From: Lineus longissimus
Taxonomy: Eukaryota > Nemertea > Pilidiophora > Heteronemertea > Lineidae
Assembly (NCBI RefSeq): GCF_910592395.1
Contig: NC_088312.1
Span: 3,534,001-3,598,000 of the forward strand
Length of the DNA stretch: 64,000 bases
Direction of reading: 5' to 3'
Of this stretch, positions 50,721-60,775 are shown piece after piece (positions within the stretch are counted from its first letter, which is position 1; every line of letters begins with the position of its first letter). The notes under the pieces were generated by a model. That model ran no database searches. It had not been told where the DNA came from and worked only from the letters and a program-made list of their open reading frames with translations. Made by a program: the position numbers and the translations under genes.

Positions 50721-50875
50721 CAAAGTACAGGAACATGAAGATCAAAACTCAGCCCAACTGACACCCTCATACGATTATTTTACATGTAATGTACATAAGA
50801 TAATTTTACATGTACAGTACATGTATATTGATGAGTGGAGTCAGTTGGGGTGGAGTTATCGACATATAAACTATT

Positions 50876-51123
50876 GGAAGTGACTACTTGGCAAGCCCGG
50901 CTTACCAAACAGCGACTTTTTCTTGTCCTGAATGGAGAGCCGAACTCATTAATATTAAAGTAAAGTCTCCAGCTCGCCAAACAGGGTAGATTTTTTACCT
51001 GTTTGGCAAGCCCGGCTGGCCGAACAGGGTGGCTTTTTAGTGCTGTTTGGCAAGCGGCTCTCCAAACAGGCCAAGATGAAAAAGATGTCTGTTCGGCGAG
51101 CGGCTTGCCAAATAGACCCGGCC
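50876..51123 (-). mobile_element. 248-bp palindromic MITE, copy 3 (reverse orientation)
   Basis: Same family as 2744-2987, inverted. The perfect 9-bp target duplication TAAACTATT lies at 50867-50875 and 51124-51132. It is four bases longer than the others owing to a variant A-rich stretch. It lies about 155 bp upstream of the GT31 start codon, in its promoter or 5' leader. Confidence 0.88.
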
Positions 51124-51132
51124 TAAACTATT

Positions 51133-52134
51133 ACATCATACACGGCTGTCACAACGAATGTTGTTGACATGCGGTGTCCCGCCGTGATCCACTCTTTAAC
51201 CCGAATGTGACGACCGTCGTGGCCCCAACTCCCTGCCCCAGCTTAAGTAAATTCAGCCTACACTTACCACTTATCTACAAACTGCCTTGTCAAGGTCCTT
51301 TTCATGCCTGTGGAAGGAAAAGGCTGGGAGGAGATGAAGACTCGAGACCACTCTCATATAAGCGACTGCTGAGTGTCTTCTGATTGTGACTTCTCGGGAT
51401 CACAATTGAGATAAAGAGCCAAACTCGGTTCGACATTTCCTGCCAGTTTTTGAAATATTACAATGCTACGAGAAATTCAAATAGGCCTATGCCTGCTTAC
51501 AAATTCATCCATCCATGAACATTGAGGCATATATATATACATGAAATTGTTTGAAGAGATTTCATTATATCAAATACTTTCGAAGCTATTCAGCCTGTAC
51601 AAAAGGCCTATATCACGTGTAGTAGGCCTATTTTAAAAAAGACGCATCAAAACCGGCTAAAATAGCGTCTACACATTTGTATGCAAGGATATACATTGTC
51701 TGTTGACCGGTCTCGTCATAGATAGTCATTGGTATAATCAATCTCGTTATGGTGAGGGACGAGGCCGGCCTACTGCGTTAGGAGTGTACCTACTGCACTC
51801 GCCAAAGTGGTTCTTTTTTTGTTAAATGCTCAGCAAAACTTAAAAAATAAACCTTGAAGTGCCTTCGTGCACATACCTTTTCAAAAAAACTTGATAGAAT
51901 TAACCACCCTTTGCCGGCTTTTTCGGGGACATGAATGGGCAAACCCCTTTCTATCGAAGTGACCAACCGAGTTGATTACAAATTACAATTACATGTATTT
52001 GCGTAACTGACGAGTGGGCGGGGACATCACAAAATAAAAGGTCCCAGGCCTGAAGTCTTGTCGCACATCCCAGAATTTTCTCGTGAACGGAGGTATCAAC
52101 CGTCCTTCCCAGTAAAAAACATCCTTCGTCCGAA
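51133..52134. other. Divergent upstream region of GT31 and EF-hand genes
   Basis: No coding exon is supported. On the plus strand AAAATAAAAGG at 52031-52041 is a TATA-like element about 100 bp before the EF-hand start codon. Confidence 0.45.
52031..52041 (+). promoter_or_regulatory. TATA-like element of the EF-hand gene
   Basis: AAAATAAAAGG lies about 95 bp upstream of the ATG that ends exon 1. Its position fits a transcription start near 52065 and a short untranslated leader. Confidence 0.35.
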
Positions 52135-55100
52135 ATGGTAAGTTTTTTCAACACTTTTTGTGTTCGAATTTTTCCAATAGAGGCATACCAACTCTCTTCA
52201 TCACGGATAAGGATGAGCTGAAGGGATGGTTATAGATTGACCACAGGCTCCACCATTTCGGCCAGACCCGCTTAAAATCTAAAGCACTTAGAACTCTTTT
52301 AAAAAGTGAATGTCAATTGCAAGAGTGGAACTCTAGAGTCGGTTCCGGAGAATAGACTCCCACTCTTGAAATTGGCATTCACTTCAATTTGAAGAAGTTG
52401 CTTAGGATTTCAAGCTTGAGCCGAAATGATGATGCCTCGGACTCGGTTTTGAGAAGTGACACACTGTATATGTCAATCACCACAGTCTGGAGAAGAACAC
52501 TACGCTCGGCGAAATGGTACCCACTATGGCAGCTGCTGTCATGATCATTTATAACGCTGTCATTGTCTTCGGTAGTTCTTCATTTTTTTGTCTTCATTGC
52601 AGCCTAAGACTGTTGACAACATCCGTGAAACCATCCAAGGTGCTATCAAAAGTGATCTTGAGAGTAAGTAGCCTGTATAACGTAATATTCCCAGGTAACA
52701 CGTCCCGATGGGTGCAATCCATACACCCCCAAAAAATCAGTCTCCCGGTCTTCAGTTCTGGCACTTTCTAATTACTGATTTCGCCTTGTCGGTAAAAAGA
52801 GTTTACAGACGTCCTTAGCAACGATGCTTACATATGTGGATGCTTGGAGAATGACGAAATAAATTTCGAAAGAATTAACTTCGTTTTTAATGCTGTGCAG
52901 ATCTCCCTTCACACGCGTAGTGATCCTTCGCGTGCATCTAACTTCACACGCGTATAGTGATCCTTCGCGTACATCTAACTTCACACGCGTGGTGATTCTT
53001 AATGCGTCCACATCTCACTTCACACGTGTAGTGATCCTTCGCGTACATCTAACTTCACACGCGTGGTGATTCTTCATGCGTCCACAAATCCCTTTACACG
53101 CGTAGTGATCCTTCAATCATTGGACCCTAAAACTATCAAGCTCGGCAGGGTTTCAATCACAGTGACTTTATATCATCAAAACAAAGTGTTTAAAACATTT
53201 TGCGGAAGAAATGTTGTTCTTTAAATCGCTGATATTATTAAAATCATCAAACCACGGCAGAGATAATGGTTGCCAAGTGCGCGACACGCTCGTTACCCAT
53301 GAGTTACTGCATGGGTCAAGAATATTGCTCCAGGTCCGAAATGCTGACAAAAGGTAAGAGAAACGCCCCCTATATAGCTATACCAGTATTTCGTGACAAT
53401 GAACGTGACGTATGGTTTACCCTGTGTAATGATTTGACGTATACATATATATATATGCATATTATATCACTTTCTTTTTTTCAGGGGCCGAAAAAACTTT
53501 TAATAATTTAGATGCAATGGGGGATAAGAATGGTAAACTTTCCAAAGCTGACCATGAACAAGCATTCATTGGCCTCGGGAAGAAGTACCACATACCGAGT
53601 GAGTATGCTTCTACCCATATGGACCCCTTGTGATAACCAAAAAAGCTACCGACTATGATGTCATCTCGCCACTATCTTTATCTCCAGGTTATCCATTGTA
53701 TCATTAACATATAATGAGACCTGATGGTTTTTCTTTGAAAATAACTAGAAAAGGGCTGGCAGTATATGTAAAAAAGGAAAAAAGTTAAAGAAACTAAATA
53801 AACCGATGCACAAGTAATTATCTTCGTGCACGCGATCTCACCAATGCATAATCTTCAATAATTGTCCAAATAGGGCAGCTTGTTGGTACAATTATGACGA
53901 ATGGTAGACTTAAAATTTTCTGATGGTTATAGGCGACATATCAAAGCGTCTTGTCAACGAGAAATCTCCTATTCTGTCAGGATTTGAGTAGGCCAGAACA
54001 AGTTATTTTGACAACAGTTTCGAACCTCCTATTAACCTTTTCAGGCGATGCCGAAATCACCCTGGACGAATTCAAGGCCGCCTGTGCATCCAATGCTCTC
54101 GAGAAGAAACTAAATATCGAGGCGTACGATCAGGATGGCGTGATTGGTATGATTGATTGCTCCGACTTCAGACGCATGATTGAATGCGAGCTGGGCGAAA
54201 ACATTGAAAACGAGGATGATGGCGCACTCCGCACCATTATGGCGGCGATCAACACGTCCGGAAAGGAAGGCTTGTCATGCACTGGTGTGTTTTTAAAACT
54301 TCTTCTTTGCGTTCGCTGGACAGTCACTTCCAATCTGTTGATAAATTCAGTTGGTCTTTACAGTATACTGAATGTTCTTTGCAGTACTATACACCTGCAA
54401 GTGAATAGTTAATTGCAGTACTATACATGGACTCAGCTGCATTTACCGTTTTTAGGTACATGTATATCATACTCCAAAATCACTGGCCTAGAGAGCTTTT
54501 CAGGACATACCATTGGCCAAATAAGGGTGTTTTGTGGAGAACGACTCCCTCCGAGTCTGCTTCGCCTATTATCTCTGAACATATACATGTATAACGAATA
54601 TACAAAACTTTTGTTGCAGTTTTCAAGACAAAGTTATACGAAATGTACAGCAGCCCAGAATTATATGGGAGTGACGATGCATCAACGGTAGGATAACGAC
54701 AAACTAAGAATAGTGTTTCCATAAACATGGCACATTGGAACAATGTCATTTATGCTATATTTACTGGATGGATGTTGATTTGGAACAGAAATGATGCAAT
54801 CTTGCAACTGTACTATATTTTTTAAAGGCCGGGTCTATTTGGCAAGCCGCTCGCCGAACAGGCATCTTTTTTTGTCCTGTTTGGAGAGCCGCTTGCCAAA
54901 CAGCACTAAAAAGCCACCCTGTTCGGCCAGCCGGGCTTGCCAAACAGGTAAAAAATCTACCCTGTTTGGCGAGCTGGAGACTTTACTTTAATATTAATGA
55001 GTTCGGCTCTCCATTCAGGACAAGAAAAAGTCGCTGTTTGGTAAGCCGGGCTTGCCAAGTAGTCACTTCCTTTTTAAAACGCCCTGTCTACTCGGAACAA

Positions 55101-56966
55101 AAAAAGAAACTGTATATCATATTAGTTTAGCTATTTCCTTTTTAAGTAATTGGAAAAAATCTCCGATATAAAGTTTTCCTGATAGATCAATATCATCTGC
55201 AATAATGTTGTAACAACGCTCAACCTTTTATTTGTACTCCGTTATCTCGAAGTTCATAACACAATCACAAGTCCAATAAGAAGTTAAGTTGGCATTTTAT
55301 GTTCTGCCCCCTCTCGCCTCACACATTACACACACTCGACGCACACAAATCCCCCTTGGGTGTACATTGCATGTTTCACACTCGACGCACACAAATCCCC
55401 CTTGGGTGTACATTGCATGTTTCATGTTTCATTTTTCAGGCATTATTGAAGGCATGCCATGCTAAACTTGAACCCTCCGAAGAACAAACTGTGGGTATGT
55501 TGAAATTATTTATTATTTACAGTTTATATACGTGAATCAAAAACAGTCAAATTGGTAAATAATAAATTCGCGGTCTTCTGTGTCGCACCGATATAAAACT
55601 AATCTTTAACAGTCAGATATACCATTTACAGTTACGTGTATCGGCGGTTAGACAAGAGGACATAGATCTACATGTAGGTACTGAGATTGATTTCCTTGGA
55701 TTCTTCTTATAGGTTTTTATTGCTAACGGTCACATATGGGTTCTATTTTTCAGTGCATACAAAGAATTTTGAAGAAATTGATAAATCTGGGAACGGTCAA
55801 ATCGATGTGAAGGACTTTGAAAGTCAAGGAGAAATGACCCCCGAGTTCATTGCTGCTGTTAAAAAGATCCGAGTCGAAGACAAGGGAAAAGGTAGGTCAC
55901 ACTGCCAAATGAATCATAGGTCTGCTGTTCCTCCTAATCATTCTTCCTACGGACATGGCGAGTCCGATCCACGGCTTCCAGAGTGCCGTAAAAGCGATTC
56001 TTCATGTAAATAAACGGTACACTGTGGCTAGTGTATCGGCTAAATTTCATGTGACCCCACCAATCAGCAGGATCGGGAATATGTATACATGCAGTGAGGG
56101 ACAGCAGAGACATCGATATTGGTGACCTTTCGGAACATCAATATGAGCCACCGCACTCCTGTCTATATGAAGCCATTCAGTAATTTAAATCTTTAAAAAT
56201 TTGACTCATTTTTCAGTAAGCGTCGATACTTTCGTGTCCTTGAGGGAATACTTGCTGGCTTTGACGCTGTGCGGATGGGACAAAATCATGGAAAAGGCCA
56301 ATGGATCACTCCCTACAACAGTTACCAAGGACGTATTCCTGAAATTCCTAACCGAAGCCGGCGTGAGCGCTGACGCCGCAACTGTAAAGACCGTCTACAA
56401 CAAGATGCCTGTGGCGGAATATTCAGCCTCAATTGATGGTAAGATGCTTCGTGTTATTAGGAAGTGTTAAACATGAAGTTCTTGGGAAGGTTCCCAGCGT
56501 ATATAGCGCCCGCCCGGCCTCGGGATTTCCCTGGCTCGATTGCTGCGGGCGGGCTCTGCCTTCTCTGTGTCGGCTATACCTTGGGAGCGCTGCTCCGGTG
56601 TATAGCGTTTTTGTTTGTCCCTCACATTACAGTTTTGCCATACAATAGAATGCTAGAGAGACTATGACTTTTCAACATGAGGAATCGGATAAAAACGTGT
56701 CATTATTACTGTCAATCTGTCTTAGAGCGTACCAAAACGATGAGGATCAAACACTCGGAAACGAAACCACTCCCAAAACGTTGCTCCAGCTGGTATAAAC
56801 CGTTTCATGACCTCGATTTAACTGAATTGACAAACGTTTTCGAATAGAAATGCAAAACCAAGATGTGGACACGATGGTTAATTTTGTCTTTAAAATCTGT
56901 CAAATTCTGTTTTCAGATTTCTACCAAGGCATTGCAAACTTCGTCGTAAATAAACTGCTTGCCTAA
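52135..56966 (+). CDS. EF-hand calcium-binding protein
   Basis: Exons: 52135-52137 (ATG only), 52603-52663, 53485-53598, 54045-54284, 54620-54687, 55440-55494, 55754-55891, 56217-56438, 56917-56966; every junction keeps phase, giving 316 residues. EF-hand-like loops: a degenerate one around LDAMGDKNGKLSKADHEQAF, another with DAEITLDEF, one with YDQDGVIGMIDCSDF, and the best in FEEIDKSGNGQIDVKDF (D-x-S-x-N-G-x-I, with Asp at position 12). The C-terminal half has paired helices but no clear loop. No signal peptide or membrane segment, so cytosolic. It resembles invertebrate sarcoplasmic or calbindin-type buffers, but I cannot name an orthologue. Confidence 0.85.
52905..53114. repeat. 35-39-bp minisatellite in EF-hand intron 2
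   Basis: Six units begin CTTCACACGCGT or a close variant at about 52908, 52943, 52980, 53019, 53054 and 53093, each followed by GTGATCCTT or GTGATTCTT. Two alternating spacer types give a higher-order pattern. Confidence 0.88.
54827..55070 (+). mobile_element. 244-bp palindromic MITE, copy 4
   Basis: Nearly identical to copy 2. The flanking repeat is TTTTTAAA on both sides (54819-54826 and 55071-55078), with one extra T/A shift compared with the exact 9-bp duplications of the other copies. It lies in the EF-hand intron between exons ending 54687 and starting 55440. Confidence 0.88.
55331..55422. repeat. Perfect 46-bp tandem duplication before an acceptor
   Basis: Two identical units begin CACACTCGACGCACACAAAT at 55331 and 55377. 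The second ends 17 bp before the acceptor AG of the EF-hand exon at 55440. Identity implies a recent event, or a collapsed or expanded assembly. Confidence 0.9.
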
Positions 56967-57293
56967 AGCAACTACATGTAGACACTAACGACGCCGGGGA
57001 ACAGATAACTATCGCTTGATGGAAATTCAAGAGACTTCTTCTCGCACATGACAGCTGCTTAGGCATGTCCATTTCTTGTCGGAATGGAAGTCGCTACTAA
57101 ATGGCTGCCATTAAAAACTGTAAACATTTTGGAATATTTCAAAGATTTCCACGGATATTTCGTCCTCAGTAACAGTTTACCAACCCTATACCCCCTCCGC
57201 CGTTAACTTATATAGTGCAATCTTCTAGAGAAAGAAATCGATGACTCTATGTATAACATTTGAATATGCGTGGCGTCTCTATACGGACACGTG

Positions 57294-57299
57294 AATAAA
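57294..57299 (+). terminator. Poly(A) signal AATAAA of the EF-hand gene
   Basis: Canonical hexamer 330 bp after the stop, followed by AT-rich sequence and lying just before the convergent IAP gene. Confidence 0.55.
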
Positions 57300-57455
57300 T
57301 AATTATATTGTACACGAGTGGTTCAGTAATTTTTTCCAGTCTGCACACCCGGAGAATCACCGAATTTACCAAAGAGTGTTAGAAAATAAACGACTGTACC
57401 CAGTCAACTGTATCATTATCATGGTTATGTTGTTCTCCAATAAGATGGTAATTCA

Positions 57456-59111
57456 TTACTCGTTGACCGCAAGGCGGTCGGTAATCCGTACCCTGCATAT
57501 CGGACACTCTCTCAACCTGGCAGCGCAAGTGCGACAGCATATCAAGTGATGGCACGGGACGAACACGGTGTCTCGGTCCTTGTCGACACAGATGGAGCAC
57601 AGCTCTAGATCATGCAGACTCTCGTTCTCCTCATTGATCTCTCGAAGATCGCCGCTGCTGTTCACACGCGGACCAAAAGTGGGCGACACAACTGGCGTCT
57701 GCTCATATCCTTCCAATGGAAATTCTTCACTTGACCTGCTCTCCATTGGTAACGGGGTGGTTTGGCTGCTTGGTGTCCCAACAATGCTGTTATAGCGTAA
57801 TGATCCAGGATTTGAGACCACAGCACTGGTAGTACCTTCGGAGTTCGCGGGTCTGCGGTGAAACTGTACGCTTGGTGGCGGCCGGCTCTTATTTCTTATA
57901 CCGTCGAGGACCTTTACCATTTCTGTTGCGTTCTGGAAATCCGCGCCTGTCTGCATCAGTCTTTCCTGGATGACGCTCCCGACTTCGTCCTCCGAGTAGC
58001 CCATGCCTATGACATAGCGTGCCATGTCCATGTCCAGGCGGGCCATCACAACTCTCCCATCGACCAGGTATTGGTTGGCGATTTGAGATTCAGCGCCTCT
58101 CTCCTCCACGGAACCCTCCCTCCTCTGGCTCATCCGTTCGTCTCGGAAACCTGGCGCGCTCATCTCATTGCGAACAGAGGAAACAAAATCCTCTCCTTTC
58201 CGGAACAAGACATATTCACAATCAATGCTGTACTTTGCATGCTCCTTCCAAACGTTGTCGTTTTCTTGCCATTCATGAAGAATCAATTCGCAATTGAAAC
58301 ATTGGCACAAGTCGTCTGCAATGAAGATAAACCCACAGTCTGCAAGTTCTTCCTTTGTTGGCCATTTCCTTACAGGCCAGAGATCGAACGAGGAAAGCCT
58401 CGACTCGTAGGTTTCGAAATCTCTTATCTTAGCGTTTCGAGCATCAAAAATGGGTCGTTGAATTCTTTCCGTCGCAGCCGGTGATCTTAAAAAGGTCGAT
58501 ATCGGAACAGAGCATTCTCCCATTGCTGTTGCATTTGCAGGCTCGTCATTTGTCGATGTGATCATTCCGAATGGGCCCCTCTGCAGGTAGAGATCCAGCC
58601 TTGAGAGCTCCGGGTGGCTCCCGGATTTCTGGGGTCCACTGGCGTACATTTCATCATCGTTGATCGACTCCACTTCATCAAATAACTCATCGCCAGATGA
58701 ACTCAACCGCTGTGGATTTTGCCATCTTTTAATAACACCATTGCTCTGCTTTTCACCAGATTGACCATACATGTATCTCCCTACCTTCTGCTCCTCAGGC
58801 TTACACATGGGTGACTTTGCCCGATGTTGGTCAAACAAATCATTCATATGCTTCGGAATGTCAAAGCTAGATTCGCAATCAACACAGACAACCCTCTTTG
58901 TTATCTTGTCGTAGTAGAACCCCTTGTCAGCAAGGGTTATTGATGATAAGTTGATTGGAAGGGAAGAAGCCACGGAGAAAGAGGCTAGCCTTCTCATTAC
59001 GTCTTTCATCCTTGTGGCTGCCGCTCCTGCGTGTTCATTTGTTCCCGGGCCTTGGTTGTGACCAAATGGTTGTAATTTCGAGCTCCAGGATTGATTCAGG
59101 AAGGCTGCCAT
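57456..59111 (-). CDS. Inhibitor of apoptosis protein with two BIRs, UBA-like segment and RING
   Basis: An intronless 551-residue E3 ubiquitin ligase of the IAP family. BIR1 is at residues 36-103 with C-x2-C-x16-H-x6-C (CVDC, H, SPMC). BIR2 is at 232-299 with the same exact spacing (CFNC, HAKYSIDC). A UBA-like helical segment lies around 355-405 (MARYVIGMGYSEDEVG, with the MGY loop). The C-terminal C3HC4 RING at 505-541 is CSIC, CHH, CRTC, CPIC. All zinc ligands are present. The layout resembles BIRC2/3/4-type IAPs with one BIR fewer, and such genes are often expanded in marine invertebrates. A 5' acceptor (CTTTCAG) at 59139 shows a noncoding exon upstream. The region between BIR1 and BIR2 is long and probably disordered. 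Confidence 0.95.
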   Translation of the reverse strand: MAAFLNQSWSSKLQPFGHNQGPGTNEHAGAAATRMKDVMRRLASFSVASSLPINLSSITLADKGFYYDKITKRVVCVDCESSFDIPKHMNDLFDQHRAKSPMCKPEEQKVGRYMYGQSGEKQSNGVIKRWQNPQRLSSSGDELFDEVESINDDEMYASGPQKSGSHPELSRLDLYLQRGPFGMITSTNDEPANATAMGECSVPISTFLRSPAATERIQRPIFDARNAKIRDFETYESRLSSFDLWPVRKWPTKEELADCGFIFIADDLCQCFNCELILHEWQENDNVWKEHAKYSIDCEYVLFRKGEDFVSSVRNEMSAPGFRDERMSQRREGSVEERGAESQIANQYLVDGRVVMARLDMDMARYVIGMGYSEDEVGSVIQERLMQTGADFQNATEMVKVLDGIRNKSRPPPSVQFHRRPANSEGTTSAVVSNPGSLRYNSIVGTPSSQTTPLPMESRSSEEFPLEGYEQTPVVSPTFGPRVNSSGDLREINEENESLHDLELCSICVDKDRDTVFVPCHHLICCRTCAARLRECPICRVRITDRLAVNE

Positions 59112-59138
59112 GACCGACAGGGATTATCAAGTGATAAT

Positions 59139-60480
59139 CTGAAAGTTGAATTGAGAGACGTATGAGATGACTATAGGAACTTAGAAGTAACCAGCAGAGC
59201 GTACTGGAATTACATGTAGATTCCGAGAATTCGGGGGCCCTCCTCTTGAAAATGAAAGTATCCGTTTTTCGGGCATCTATTCCTTATATTATAAGTAGTT
59301 ACATGTATTTGCTTCTAATGGTGGAGAGGTGAAAAATATCTCGGCCGAAGGGGTAGGTGTCTCAAGCGCCTCCCCCTAAATCTGCCACTGCTTACCTTGC
59401 TTTGAACTGGCTAAAAATCCCAACATGAAAATGGCGACTTGTCTCACTATCGGTATCACTTCCTATAGAGGAGTAGGGTAAAATGTACATAGAACCGAGT
59501 TGCAATGGGGAAATCCCCCATCGTCATTGCTACTAGGTGTCAAAGTGAACACAATACACTTTTAAAATTGAATAGCATTATTCTCCTTTTTTACACTCAG
59601 TATAATTTTTAATCGGCTTCGACATATGGTAGATTCGTCATGAGAATAGAATTTATCAGTATACATCTTTATACCGAAAATGTATAAGGACAGGAGTGTT
59701 TGATGATATGCAGTGCAGCCATGTGGAGCCATGCCATACTATTCTCGGCGTGTTCTGCCATGAGCCACATTATTATTGATCGGTGACCTGACCTAAATTC
59801 CTAAAAGAACTAAAGATTATCATCCATCCCAGAATAACTTTGACATGACTTGATGATTACTGCCCGGGTTAGTAGCCAAATTCTCATGGCTAAACAGCGT
59901 CTCCACCGGTTGACGGGGATTATCGGAAGATTTTTTGATTCATAGAGGTATATCGGTGTGACAGAGCGTGGGGTAATCTGTCAGTGGTCAGTGTCGTGAA
60001 AAAACTACACCAAATCCAACAGTACTTGTATCTCTTTATTGCTTCAAATGAAAACGTGTTTGATAACTTCGGTATTCCCTATTTGTTCGTCTTTTTTCTG
60101 ACAAGTGTTTTTACCCAATAAAACATACTGAAATTACTCGCAATAGACAGGTTTCGCAACTCCGTCTGACGAACGACGAAGTATGCCAAGGTCTGAGGTG
60201 TCAAAGTCCTGCGTGATTTCATCTACGACTACGTGACACTCGTTAATCGGCTTTCATATACGTTGCACGAGGAATCAAAACACTCTTCAAAAACACATTT
60301 ACGTCGATAATATATATATACATCAACATACTTCGTACTTGATCGTTCGGAGGGGAGTTACATGTCAACGAGATCTGTGTCGGAGCCGTACAGTTAGCCT
60401 AGTCGTAACTGGTGGCGTTTCTGAACCTCTCTGTTAGGCACTTAAGCCACTTACAAGAGGAGAACGGAAGTCCGTCACTA
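59139..60480. other. Upstream region of the IAP gene
   Basis: Contains the acceptor of the 5' untranslated exon at 59138 and no further exon I can support. It borders the hairpin MITE at 60481. Confidence 0.45.
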
Positions 60481-60605
60481 GAGAGTTTTCGCAAATACCC
60501 CGAAACATCAACGCGAACGCCTATCTCATTGTTTGACTTCCTCAAAACGAGATCGAAAGGGATAGGCGTTCACGTTAAGGTTTCGGGGGCTTTGTGAAAA
60601 CTCTC
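60481..60605. mobile_element. 125-bp hairpin MITE with TA flanks (Tc1/mariner-like)
   Basis: The arms of about 47 bp begin GAGAGTTTTC and end GAAAACTCTC, with AACGCGAACGCCTATCTC inside the left arm and its near inverse in the right. TA dinucleotides flank both ends (60479-60480, 60606-60607), the target duplication of Tc1/mariner elements. It is almost entirely palindromic with a central loop of about 30 bp. A diverged relative is at 28163-28265. Confidence 0.78.
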
Positions 60606-60775
60606 TATTTTGCACTCCCCGAAACTCTTCATTAGAAAGTGGGCTAATGTAATATCTCGTCTTTTTTTGTGTGGGAACACAATTTCTTACGTGTTATGGG
60701 TTTTAAAATTGAGTTTTTGAGATACTCATAAAGCTATACAGACCGCTACATCTGATGGCGTTTCTTGTACCAGCC

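Noticed and set aside
57858-58484. Plus-strand 208-codon frame
   Set aside because: It is antisense to the BIR2-UBA part of the IAP gene, whose zinc ligands and domains are unmistakable.
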